DNA from: DATLZU01 sp035573855
GTDB taxonomy: Bacteria; Nitrospirota; Nitrospiria; Nitrospirales; Nitrospiraceae
Direction: 5' to 3'
DNA length: 64,000 bases
Assembly: GCA_035573855.1 (NCBI GenBank)
Contig: DATLZU010000021.1
Span: 62,001 to 126,000 of the forward strand
The notes under the pieces were generated by a model, which was given only the letters and a program-made list of their open reading frames with translations, was not told the origin of the DNA and searched no databases. The position numbers were made by a program, and so were the translations under genes. This document shows positions 15,479-23,828 of this stretch, one piece after another (the stretch's first letter is position 1; each line of letters opens with the position of its first letter).

Positions 15479-16691
15479 GCAGTTTCATTCCTTTGGAGAT
15501 GACTACGAGGCCGGATTCCGTGACGGTGAAACGGCGACGATCGGAGTCCAGATCGTAACCGATCTCGGTTTTCGGCGGGATGATCACATCCTTGTCGATG
15601 ATGGCCCGCCGGATGCGGGCGTGCTCGCCAATCACCACGTTCTCCATGACGACCGATTCCCGGACGTCGGCGTGGTCCTGTACCCGCACGTTGGGAGAGA
15701 GGACGGAGTTCTGCACCCGTCCCCCTGAAATGATGCACCCGCCGCAGACAATCGAATCGAGCGCGACGCCCATTCGCCCGCCCTGGTAGTCCTGCGCGAA
15801 GACGAACTTGGCCGGCGGGTATTGACCCTGATAGGTCCGGATCGGCCATTCCTGGTCGTACAGGTTAAACAACGGGTCGACCGCGACCAGATCCATATTG
15901 GCTTCCCAATAGGCGTCCAGGGTGCCGATGTCGCGCCAATATTTCACGGCCTTCTTGTTCTCGTCCTGGAACTTGAAGGCGTAGACCCGGTTTTCCCGGA
16001 TCATGCGGGGGATGATGTCCTTGCCGAAATCGTGCGCGCTGTTCTCCTTGGCGTCCTCGATCAACCGTTCGCGGATGATCGGCGCGCGAAAAAGATAGAT
16101 GCCCATCGAGACGAAGGCGTGGGTCGGATCGTTGGGAATCGGCGCGGGGTTTTGGGGTTTCTCGTCGAAACGCAGAATCCGGTAGTTCTCATCCACCCCG
16201 ATCACGCCGAAGCGGCTGGCCTCGGCGAGCGGAATCTCGATCGCCCCGACCACGGCGTCGGCCTGTTTGGCCAACAGGAAATTGTACATGTCTGCATAGT
16301 TCATCTTGTACACATGGTCGCCGGCCAGCACGAGGAGGAACTCCGGCTGTTCGTTGTCCAACAGGAAGAGATTCTGATAGACGGCGTCCGCCGTGCCCCT
16401 GTACCAGTCTTCGCTGATCCGCTGCTGCGGCGGGACCGAGGCGAGGTATTCGCCCAACTCGGCGTTGAGAATGTTCCAGCCGATGCGGATATGGCGGTCC
16501 AGCGAATGCGACTTGTATTGGATCAGCACCGCGATCCGCCGGAGGCCGGAGTTCAGGCAGTTGCTGAGCGTAAAGTCGATGATGCGATATTTTCCGCCGA
16601 AGGGAACCGCCGGTTTGGCTCGGTGCTCGGTCAGGGGATAGAGTCGCTCGCCTTTGCCCCCGGCGAGCACCATGGTCAGGATCTTCCGCAT
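15453..16691 (-). CDS. glgC: Glucose-1-phosphate adenylyltransferase
   Basis: A 412-residue ADP-glucose pyrophosphorylase, the committed step of bacterial glycogen synthesis (ATP + glucose-1-phosphate to ADP-glucose). The nucleotide loop LAGGKGERLYPLT (9-21), the RGTADAV motif, LVLAGDHVYKM, and the glucose-1-phosphate site 'FDEKPQNP' and 'VSMGIYLF' are intact. The C-terminal third is a left-handed beta-helix (VCGGCIISGGRVQNSVLSPNVRV). N-terminal RKPAVPFGGK-type allosteric residues (AKPAVPFGGKYRIIDF) are present. On the minus strand a TACAAT box lies 10 bp before the ATG, hinting at a very short leader. It overlaps the downstream helicase half-gene. Confidence 0.97.
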   Translation of the reverse strand: MRKILTMVLAGGKGERLYPLTEHRAKPAVPFGGKYRIIDFTLSNCLNSGLRRIAVLIQYKSHSLDRHIRIGWNILNAELGEYLASVPPQQRISEDWYRGTADAVYQNLFLLDNEQPEFLLVLAGDHVYKMNYADMYNFLLAKQADAVVGAIEIPLAEASRFGVIGVDENYRILRFDEKPQNPAPIPNDPTHAFVSMGIYLFRAPIIRERLIEDAKENSAHDFGKDIIPRMIRENRVYAFKFQDENKKAVKYWRDIGTLDAYWEANMDLVAVDPLFNLYDQEWPIRTYQGQYPPAKFVFAQDYQGGRMGVALDSIVCGGCIISGGRVQNSVLSPNVRVQDHADVRESVVMENVVIGEHARIRRAIIDKDVIIPPKTEIGYDLDSDRRRFTVTESGLVVISKGMKLHASFDSSG

Positions 16692-16798
16692 GGTGCTGGC
16701 ATTGTAACAGGAGGGTGGCCAAATAGAAAGGAAGGCAGCATTGACATCGGCGGCCGCCGAGACGATACTACGCGGCAGTTGCCGGCGAGGAGCTGACG

Positions 16799-17092
16799 AT
16801 GCGAAAGACGGCGGTTACCAGGCGGGTGAACAACGCAGCGCCTGCAGCCAAGCTGCTCGGATCCGATCCGACGATCAAGGGTGTGTTGTGGCGTCTGGAT
16901 CGACTGGAACGCCAGTTGCGGAAATTGTCGGAATTGGTCCGGGATCACGCCGAGGATGCGGACCGGCTGGTGAGGATCGTCGCCGAGGACCGGGATGTCA
17001 TCCGCCGGGAGTTGTTGCGAAAGCATCAGGAAACCGTCCGGGTCCGCAAACACCTGCGCGAGGTCAGCGCGAAAGTCGGCCTCGATCGCTGA
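16799..17092 (+). CDS. Small coiled-coil hypothetical protein, 97 aa
   Basis: A basic, Arg/Leu-rich protein starting MRKTAVTRRVNNAAPAAK. From residue 27 on, heptad-like spacing of Leu/Val (GVLWRLDRLERQLRKLSELVRDHAEDADRLVRIVAEDRDVIRRELLRKHQETVRV) predicts a coiled coil. GAGGAGC lies 6 bp before the ATG. No domain is recognised. It stands divergent from glgC and 136 bp before potA. Confidence 0.6.
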   Translation: MRKTAVTRRVNNAAPAAKLLGSDPTIKGVLWRLDRLERQLRKLSELVRDHAEDADRLVRIVAEDRDVIRRELLRKHQETVRVRKHLREVSAKVGLDR

Positions 17093-17228
17093 ACGCGGCG
17101 CTGTCCCGCGTTGTCGATCTGAAGAACGAGGGGTCCGACGATCTCTCCAAGCAAGACGGTGTCACAACCTATCCGTGAGCCTCGCTCGAAGTCGAATTTC
17201 CCCATGAACAGCCGAGGGGTCGGCGGCG

Positions 17229-18326
17229 GTGGCCGACTGTAGCGTCGAGACCCGCAACCTAGTGAAACGGCACGGCGCGGCGACGGCCGTCGATCGCGTG
17301 TCGTTGCAGATCGGACGGGGCGAGTTTTTCTCCATCCTCGGCCCGAGCGGAGCCGGCAAAACGTCGGTGCTGCGCCTGCTCGCCGGGTTCGAGCGGCCGG
17401 ACGAGGGCGAAGTGCTCATCGAGGGCTGCCCGATGACCGGCGTGCCGCCCCATCGCCGGCCCGTCAACCTGGTGTTTCAGTCCTACGCGCTGTTTCCCCA
17501 CCTCACCGTATTCCAGAACGTCGCCTTCGGATTGGAGATGCGCCGGCTGCCCGGGGCGGAGATCGAGTCACGGGTCCGGGCCGCGCTGGAAATGGTCAAG
17601 CTGGAGAAACAGCGAACGCGCCTCCCGTCTCAGCTCTCGGGCGGAGAGCAGCAGCGCGTCGCCTTGGCCCGGGCGCTGGTGAACCGGCCGGCGGTGGTGC
17701 TGTTGGATGAACCGCTGGCGGCGCTGGATCAGCAACTGCGTCAGGAGATGCAGGTCGAGCTGAAGGCCATCCAGGAGCAGGTCGGAGTCACCATGGTCTG
17801 CGTCACTCATCATCAGGAAGAGGCGTTGATTATGTCCGATCGGGTGGCGGTGATGGACCGCGGCCGGGTGTTGCAAGTGGGGCGTCCCCGCGACATCTAT
17901 GAAACCCCGGCCTCGCTGTTCGTCGCGCGCTTCGTCGGGCTGTCCAATGAACTCACCGGTTCGGTGGTCAAGCTGGAACAGGGACTGTGCGGCGTGGATC
18001 CCTCCGGTCTCGCTTCATTCAGGCCGATCATGGTTCGCTGCCTGCAGGATCTGGCTATCGGTGACCGTGTCACCGTGGTGCTGAGGCCGGAACGGGTCCG
18101 TCTCTCAACCGATTTGCCTCCGCCCGGGTGCGAGAACGTCCTCGCCGCCAGAGTCGAGAAGACGATCTACAGCGGTCATGAACTGCACTATCTCCTGCGG
18201 CTGTCGGATCAGGTGCTCTGGAAGGCCCGCGTCGCCAACGGCGCGGGCGACCTCAAGCGGTTTGCTGCCGGAGAGCAGGTGTTTGTCCGCTGGAATGCCG
18301 ACGAAGGAATCGTATTGAGAGCGTGA
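17229..18326 (+). CDS. potA: Spermidine/putrescine ABC transporter, ATP-binding protein
   Basis: A 365-residue ATPase of the PotA/CysA type. Walker A GPSGAGKTS (about 38-46), Q-loop VFQSYALFPHLTVF, signature LSGGEQQRVALARAL, Walker B VVLLDEPLAALD and switch His in CVTHHQEEA are all present; the last 110 residues form the TOBE/regulatory domain. It starts with GTG at 17229. The next three genes encode the permeases and the binding protein, each overlapping or abutting the last, so this is a complete polyamine-type importer. Exact substrate (putrescine, spermidine or another cation) is not determined by the sequence. Confidence 0.93.
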   Translation: MADCSVETRNLVKRHGAATAVDRVSLQIGRGEFFSILGPSGAGKTSVLRLLAGFERPDEGEVLIEGCPMTGVPPHRRPVNLVFQSYALFPHLTVFQNVAFGLEMRRLPGAEIESRVRAALEMVKLEKQRTRLPSQLSGGEQQRVALARALVNRPAVVLLDEPLAALDQQLRQEMQVELKAIQEQVGVTMVCVTHHQEEALIMSDRVAVMDRGRVLQVGRPRDIYETPASLFVARFVGLSNELTGSVVKLEQGLCGVDPSGLASFRPIMVRCLQDLAIGDRVTVVLRPERVRLSTDLPPPGCENVLAARVEKTIYSGHELHYLLRLSDQVLWKARVANGAGDLKRFAAGEQVFVRWNADEGIVLRA

Positions 18327-19228
18327 GTACACCTGCTGCATCCGGTTCGACCGCGACAGGGAGTGATGGGAACGGTTCCCTCGCCCGCTATCCCGGATGG
18401 ATCCTGGCGCCGGGGCTGTGCTGGGCCGTTCTGTTTTTCTTCGTCCCCCTCCTGATCGTCTTGGCGGTCAGCTTCGCGTCGCGCGGCACCTACGGCGGCG
18501 TCCTTTGGACCTTCAGTCTGACGAACTATGTCAATCTGCTCCATCCACTCTATTTCCGGATCTTCGGACGATCGATTTTCTTTGCGGCCGTAACAACGGC
18601 GCTCTGCCTCGTCCTCGGCTTCCCTCTGGCCTATTACATCGCGCGTCTCCCTCGACGCCGGCAGGGCCTCTGGCTCGTCCTGGTGCTGATCCCGTTCTGG
18701 ACGAATTTTCTTGTCAGGACCTATGCCTGGATGTTCATCTTGCGGACTGAGGGGGTGATAAACAAGTTGCTCATGGGAGCCGGACTCATCGACGCGCCGA
18801 TCGAGCTGCTCTATTCCGATGCCGCCGTCTTGCTCGGGCTGGTCTACGGTTATCTGCCGTTCATGGTGCTGCCGCTGTACGCGGCCGTCGAGCGACTGGA
18901 CCCCGCGCTGGTGGAAGCGGCCTGTGATCTCTACGCCTCGCGGTGGTCGGTGTTCCGCCGAGTCGTGTTGCCGCTCACGAAACCGGGCGTGATCGCCGGA
19001 TGCCTTCTGGTCTTCATGCCCTCTCTGGGGGCGTTCATCACCCCGGATTTGCTGGGCGGCGCCAGGAGTATGATGGTGGGCAACCTCATTCAACACGAGT
19101 ATTTGGTCGTGCGCGACTGGCCGCTGGGATCGGCGCTTTCCTTCGTGCTGATGGGGGTTCTGATCGCCGCGATGGCCGTTTATTATCGGATTGATGCCGG
19201 CATGAACCAAGAGGGGAGCCGACGGTGA
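18323..19228 (+). CDS. potB: Spermidine/putrescine ABC transporter, permease
   Basis: A 301-residue inner membrane protein with six predicted helices. The cytoplasmic coupling motif 'EAACDLYASRWSVFRRVVLPLTKPGVIAG' (EAA loop) matches PotB/PotH permeases, as do 'FWTNFLVRTYAWMFIL' and 'PSLGAFITPDLLGGARSMMVGNLI'. Its GTG start overlaps the potA stop by 4 bp (GTGA). The first 25 residues are Ser/Thr/Gly-rich and lie before the first helix. Confidence 0.93.
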   Translation: MSTPAASGSTATGSDGNGSLARYPGWILAPGLCWAVLFFFVPLLIVLAVSFASRGTYGGVLWTFSLTNYVNLLHPLYFRIFGRSIFFAAVTTALCLVLGFPLAYYIARLPRRRQGLWLVLVLIPFWTNFLVRTYAWMFILRTEGVINKLLMGAGLIDAPIELLYSDAAVLLGLVYGYLPFMVLPLYAAVERLDPALVEAACDLYASRWSVFRRVVLPLTKPGVIAGCLLVFMPSLGAFITPDLLGGARSMMVGNLIQHEYLVVRDWPLGSALSFVLMGVLIAAMAVYYRIDAGMNQEGSRR

Positions 19229-20007
19229 CCGGGCGACGTGTTTGGTTGCAGGTGATGAGTCTCGGCAATCTGCTCTTCCTCTATCTCCCGGTCGCCGTCT
19301 TGGTCTTGTTTTCGTTCAATGCCTCCCGTCTCTCGGCGACCTGGCAGGGGTTCACGCTGAAATGGTATACGGCGCTTGCCGAGGACCGGGCGCTGCTGGC
19401 CGCGACCTGGAACAGTCTGCTGGTCGCGGGTGTGTCCACGGTCTTGGCAACCGGGCTGGGGGTGGCCGCTGTCCTGGGTTTGGAGCGACTGGGATCCCGC
19501 TCTCGGCGGGTGATCGAAGGCGCCATGCTGCTGCCGTTAGTGGTTCCGGAAATCATGATGGGCGTGGCCTTGATGTTGTTCTTCGTGTTGATCAAGCTGC
19601 CGCTCGGCTTGCCGACGGTCATCATCGCCCATACCGCCTTCAATCTGCCCCTGGTCATGGTGATCGTGCGGGCGAGGCATCGAAAGCTGGATCCTCGTCT
19701 GGAAGAGGCCGCGTCCGACCTCGGCGCGACGCCCTGGCAGGTGTTTCGCCGCGTGACCTTTCCCTTGCTGCGACCGGCGGTCGTCGGGGCCGCGCTCATG
19801 GCCTTCACGGTTTCGTTGGACGATTTCATCGTCACCTTCTTCACGGCCGGCCCCGGCTCGACCACCCTGCCGCTGAAAGTGTATTCGATGATTAAGTCCG
19901 GCGTGTCGCCCGAGATCAATGCGTTGTCGGCCCTTCTGGTGTTGGTCTCGATGGGATTGGTGGGCCTGTCGCTGGCCATCCAAGGACGCGGGATTTTTAT
20001 TCGTTGA
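19225..20007 (+). CDS. potC: Spermidine/putrescine ABC transporter, permease
   Basis: A 260-residue inner membrane protein with six predicted helices. It has the EAA loop 'EEAASDLGATPWQVFRRVTFPLLRPAVVGAAL' and the family stretch 'SLDDFIVTFFTAGPGSTTLPLKVYSMIKSGVSPEINALS', typical of PotC/PotI. The start overlaps potB by 4 bp. It forms the heterodimeric pore with PotB. Confidence 0.93.
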   Translation: MTGRRVWLQVMSLGNLLFLYLPVAVLVLFSFNASRLSATWQGFTLKWYTALAEDRALLAATWNSLLVAGVSTVLATGLGVAAVLGLERLGSRSRRVIEGAMLLPLVVPEIMMGVALMLFFVLIKLPLGLPTVIIAHTAFNLPLVMVIVRARHRKLDPRLEEAASDLGATPWQVFRRVTFPLLRPAVVGAALMAFTVSLDDFIVTFFTAGPGSTTLPLKVYSMIKSGVSPEINALSALLVLVSMGLVGLSLAIQGRGIFIR

Positions 20008-20043
20008 GTGGTCTGGATCATTTGGATCGTCGGCAATGGAGCA

Positions 20044-21132
20044 ATGACAAAATCGTCAACAACGCGGTTCTCGATCGGCGTGTTCCTCTGTGCGGTGGTC
20101 CTGGCTTGTCAACCGACGCCCGAGGACGGCCCGAAGAAGAGCCCGCGAGCCGACGGCGATGACCGGGCGGGCCCAACGCTCCATTACTTCACCTGGTCCG
20201 ATTACGTGAGCCTCGAGCTGTTGCGGGAATTCGAACAGCAAACCGGGGCGAAAGTAGTCGTCGACACCTTCGGCAGCAACGAAGAACTGCTGGCCAAACT
20301 GCAAAGCGGGGCAGACGGCTACGACGTGACGGTGCCGTCGGATTTCATGGTGTCGATCATGATCCGGCTGGGGCTGTTGGCCGAACTGGATCTGTCGAAG
20401 ATCCCCAACGCCGCCTTGCTGGTGGAACATTTGCAGCGGTTGCCGTTTGATCCGGACCACCAGTACTCCGTGCCCTATTTGTGGGGAACGGTCGGAATCG
20501 GCTACGACGCCAGCGTTCTGCCGGAACCGCCCGACAGTTGGTCGGTGCTCTGGGATGCCCGGTACAAGGGCAAGATCAGCATGCTGAACGATCAACGCGA
20601 GGTCTTCGGCGTCGTGTTGCGCTCGATGGGCTATTCGCTTAACACGCGGGATCCGGCCGTTATCGAGCGGGCGAAGGAGAAACTGATCCGACAGAAGCCG
20701 CTCGTGAAGACCTATACCAGCGAACACTACGACCAGCTTCTGGCCTCGGGCGAGGTCGTGCTCGCCCACGGATGGGGAGGTCCGGTGGCCCGGGCCATGG
20801 CCGAGCGGCCTTCGATCCGCTATGTCGTGCCGAAGGAAGGAGGAACCATCTGGTCCGATTGTCTGGTTGTGCTTAAGACCTCCCGCCATAAGGATCTGGC
20901 GATGCAATTTGTTAATTTTCTCCTCGATCCCCGGATCGCCGCGCTGACGTCGGATCGGTTGCTGTTTGCCTCCGCCAACCGAGAGGCCAAGAAGCTGGTG
21001 TCACCCCGGGTCAGAAACAATCCGGCCGTCTATCCGCCGGAGTCGTTGTTGGACCGGCTGGAGTGGATGAGCGACGTCGGGGATGCGATCCGGGTGTATG
21101 ATCGCGCATGGACGGAACTGAAAATGCATTGA
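20044..21132 (+). CDS. potD: Spermidine/putrescine ABC transporter, substrate-binding lipoprotein
   Basis: A 362-residue periplasmic solute-binding protein. The signal sequence ends in a lipobox VVLAC (Cys about residue 18), so it should be anchored in the membrane. 'LHYFTWSDYVSLELLREFEQQTGAKVVVDTFGSNEELLAKL' and 'YDVTVPSDFMVSIMIRLGLLAELD' are hallmarks of PotD/PotF; 'VPYLWGTVGIGYD' follows. The ATG at 20044 with the lipobox soon after is preferred over a GTG at 20008. Last gene of the pot operon. Confidence 0.93.
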   Translation: MTKSSTTRFSIGVFLCAVVLACQPTPEDGPKKSPRADGDDRAGPTLHYFTWSDYVSLELLREFEQQTGAKVVVDTFGSNEELLAKLQSGADGYDVTVPSDFMVSIMIRLGLLAELDLSKIPNAALLVEHLQRLPFDPDHQYSVPYLWGTVGIGYDASVLPEPPDSWSVLWDARYKGKISMLNDQREVFGVVLRSMGYSLNTRDPAVIERAKEKLIRQKPLVKTYTSEHYDQLLASGEVVLAHGWGGPVARAMAERPSIRYVVPKEGGTIWSDCLVVLKTSRHKDLAMQFVNFLLDPRIAALTSDRLLFASANREAKKLVSPRVRNNPAVYPPESLLDRLEWMSDVGDAIRVYDRAWTELKMH

Positions 21133-21267
21133 CTTCCCGGTGCTTTGTGTTTCCCCCCGAGCGCGGAAGTCGGTATAATACCCGCGCATGTACGGTGCGT
21201 GACCTGCCGCGCCGAGGCTCGTCTTCGGGGATGTCCCGGGGACGATCGTCATGGTAAAACACCCGAG

Positions 21268-22617
21268 GTGGAGTTGTCTGCAACCCTGACCCGGCGGACC
21301 GGAATTCGATTTTCGTTTCTTCCGGGTTTGATCTTCTTCAGCGCCGTCATTCTGTTGTCTCCGGATGCGCCGCTCGCCGCCGATGAAGCGGCGAAGTCCG
21401 CCGTCTCACCCGGCCAGACGATACGGCTGAGCCTTGACGAGGCGCTGGCCTTGTTCCTCAAACAGAACCTTGACCTTCTCATCGCGAAATTCGGCGTGGA
21501 TTACGCCAGGGGGCAGCAGATCACGGCAGCCCTGTTTCCGAACCCCGTGTTGTCCGTTTCGACGGCAGGCTCGTTCGCGAAGCATCAGTTCGGCGAGCGT
21601 TCCAGCCTGACCCGCAGCGGCCAGATCTATCCGCAGATCCAGCAACTCTTCGAGATGGCCGGCAAGCGGGGCTATCGGATCGAGAGCGCCGGGTTCGGGA
21701 CGCAATCGGCGGAAGCGAATTTCGAAGACGCGATCCGCCAATTGGGATTTACGGTGAAGGACACCTATTACCGGGTGCAATTGGCTCAGCGGCGGCTGGC
21801 CCTAGCGGAAGAGAACCGCGATCGCTTTTCGCGCATTCTCGAAATCAATACCATACGGTTCAAGAAGGGGTACATCGCGGAAGTCGACTTGATCCGCATC
21901 CGCCTCCAATTCATCGACTTTCAATCGCAGGTCATCCAGTTTACCCAGGAGGCGGATGCGGCCCGCGCCGATTTACGCCAATTGCTCAGGCTGTCGCCGG
22001 CTGTCCGGCTCGAACTGACGACCGAGCTGGAGTTTCATCGCATCGATCCGGACATCGACAAATTGCGGATGTTGGCTCTGGAGGCGAGACCCGATCTCAG
22101 GGCGAAGCGGCATGTGCAGGCTCAGCGCCTGGCAGATTTGAAATTGGCCAAGGCGTATCGCTATCCCGACGTGACCCTCGGCGGCGGATATGCGGTGCAG
22201 GGACCGACCGGCCCGGATTTGCAGCAGCAGGCGATGGTGAGTGTGGGCGTGCCGCTGCCGCTGTTCAACCGCAACCAGGGGGGCATTCTCCAGGCCGAGG
22301 TGGCGGTGCAGGCGGCGGAGGCGGATCTCAACAAAACGATCAATCAGGTGGAGAATCAAGTGGACGTTGCCTATCGGAATCTGGTGCAAAGCCGGCGCCT
22401 CGTCGAAGCGTATCTGGGCGGCATCTTGGAAGATGCGCGCGCCACCTTCACGATCGTTGAACGGGCGTATGAACGGGGTGGTGCCACGATCATTGATCTG
22501 CTGGATGCGGCCCGGACGTCGCGGACCATTCAGCAGAACTACATCGAGGCGCTGTTCAATTATCAGCGCAACCTCTTCCAGCTCGAGAGCGCAGTCGGCC
22601 AGGAGATCACCTCGTGA
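21268..22617 (+). CDS. TolC-family outer membrane efflux protein
   Basis: About 449 residues from the GTG at 21268. A signal segment (FSFLPGLIFFSAVILLSPDAPLAA) precedes the mature start. Two long repeats follow in which 'LSLDEALALFLKQNLDLLIAKF' and later 'ALEARPDLRAKRHVQAQRLADLKLAKAYRYPDVTLGGGY' are the OEP-repeat helices of TolC/CzcC/CusC proteins that form the outer membrane channel. The gene is first of a three-gene RND efflux set with a 4-bp overlap to the adaptor. An open frame extends upstream to 21145 but that part is not signal-peptide-like. Confidence 0.85.
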   Translation: MELSATLTRRTGIRFSFLPGLIFFSAVILLSPDAPLAADEAAKSAVSPGQTIRLSLDEALALFLKQNLDLLIAKFGVDYARGQQITAALFPNPVLSVSTAGSFAKHQFGERSSLTRSGQIYPQIQQLFEMAGKRGYRIESAGFGTQSAEANFEDAIRQLGFTVKDTYYRVQLAQRRLALAEENRDRFSRILEINTIRFKKGYIAEVDLIRIRLQFIDFQSQVIQFTQEADAARADLRQLLRLSPAVRLELTTELEFHRIDPDIDKLRMLALEARPDLRAKRHVQAQRLADLKLAKAYRYPDVTLGGGYAVQGPTGPDLQQQAMVSVGVPLPLFNRNQGGILQAEVAVQAAEADLNKTINQVENQVDVAYRNLVQSRRLVEAYLGGILEDARATFTIVERAYERGGATIIDLLDAARTSRTIQQNYIEALFNYQRNLFQLESAVGQEITS

Positions 22618-23777
22618 TACGCGAGGCGGGAGCCAAGAAGCGAGGGGTGGCGGCGCTCGCCGTCCTGTGCGCGGCGTTAATCTCCTGCGGGCGCGCCGAG
22701 GAACCCCCGCATTCCAGCGCCGCGACTCCTCCGGCGTCATCGCCGCCTGCACCGGTCACCGAGGCGCAGCCGCGCATCGAAACTGCGGTGGTGGATTACA
22801 GCCCGGTCAAGCCGGCGTTAGTGCTGGCTGGCAAGGTGGCGTACGGAGAAGATCGCTACTCGAAGATCTCGTCGCCGTTGCAGGGACGGGTCGTGGAAGT
22901 GCGCGTCCATCTGGGCGATCACGTGAAAGCCGGCGACACGCTGCTCGTGATCGACAGTCCGGACATCACGGCCGCCTACTCCGACTTCATCAAGGAAGCC
23001 TCGGAACTGGAGTATGCGACCCGAGCCTATGAACTGGCCAAGGATCTGTACGAGACTAAAGCCCTGCCCCAGAAGGACCTCAAGCAGGCGGAGAACGATT
23101 TGATCAAGGCCCGGGCGGAGTTTCGCCGGGCCAAGGAACGGCTTCTGTCGCTCCGCGTGCCGGCGGCCGAGCTGGAGAAACCCCTTGCCCAGCAACGCAT
23201 CACCTCGCGCTTTGAAATGAAGAGCCCGTTAGCCGGCACCGTGGTGGAGCGCTTTGTTACGCCGGGTCAGTCCGTGGGCGGCGATCCGTCGCAGGTGCTG
23301 TTCACGATCGCCGATCTGGACACCTTACAGGTGGTGGCGGATGTCTACGAGCGCGACCTCGCCTTGGTCAAGGTCGGACAGGTCGCGCGCGTGACGGTCG
23401 AGGCGTATCCGGGCGTGATGTTTCCGGCCGTGATCGCCTCTATCGGCGACGTGGTCGATCCGACCACGCGGACGATCAAGGTCCGCGCATGGGTCAACAA
23501 CGAAGACCGCAAGTTGAAGCCCGAGATGTTCGCCCGGCTGAACATCGATGTCGGCGATACCACCCCGTTTCTGGCGATTCCGAAGGAGGCGGTGTTGGAA
23601 GCCGACGGGAAGCATTTCGTCTACGTGGTAGAAGGGCCGGACCGGTACGTCAAGCGGGAGGTCAAAGTCGCCAGCGTGTCCCCCGAGCAGTTTCGGGTTC
23701 TGGAAGGGCTTTCTCCGGGCCAGCGCATCGTGGTGAAAGGCGCAGTGCTGATTAAAGGCCAGGAAGTGAAGGGGTAG
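22614..23777 (+). CDS. RND efflux periplasmic adaptor (membrane fusion) lipoprotein
   Basis: A 387-residue adaptor of the CusB/CzcB type. The N-terminus 'AALAVLCAALISCGRAEE' is a signal with a lipobox (LISC). The order is biotinyl-lipoyl-like half motif 'SSPLQGRVVEVRVHLGDHVKAGDTLLVIDSPDI', alpha-hairpin (residues 120-190), second lipoyl half 'SPLAGTVVERFVTPGQSVG', beta-barrel and membrane-proximal domain. It bridges the inner membrane pump and the outer membrane channel. No His- or Met-rich metal-binding N-terminus is present, so the substrate is not obviously Ag/Cu/Zn. Confidence 0.88.
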   Translation: MIREAGAKKRGVAALAVLCAALISCGRAEEPPHSSAATPPASSPPAPVTEAQPRIETAVVDYSPVKPALVLAGKVAYGEDRYSKISSPLQGRVVEVRVHLGDHVKAGDTLLVIDSPDITAAYSDFIKEASELEYATRAYELAKDLYETKALPQKDLKQAENDLIKARAEFRRAKERLLSLRVPAAELEKPLAQQRITSRFEMKSPLAGTVVERFVTPGQSVGGDPSQVLFTIADLDTLQVVADVYERDLALVKVGQVARVTVEAYPGVMFPAVIASIGDVVDPTTRTIKVRAWVNNEDRKLKPEMFARLNIDVGDTTPFLAIPKEAVLEADGKHFVYVVEGPDRYVKREVKVASVSPEQFRVLEGLSPGQRIVVKGAVLIKGQEVKG

Positions 23778-23828
23778 CGTGCAGCAGCCTCACGCGGTCG
23801 CCTCGGTTGCGGATGATGGACCGAGACG

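Noticed and set aside
16676..17053. Minus-strand gene upstream of glgC
   Set aside because: Antisense to the coiled-coil ORF and overlapping the glgC start; no protein-like features.
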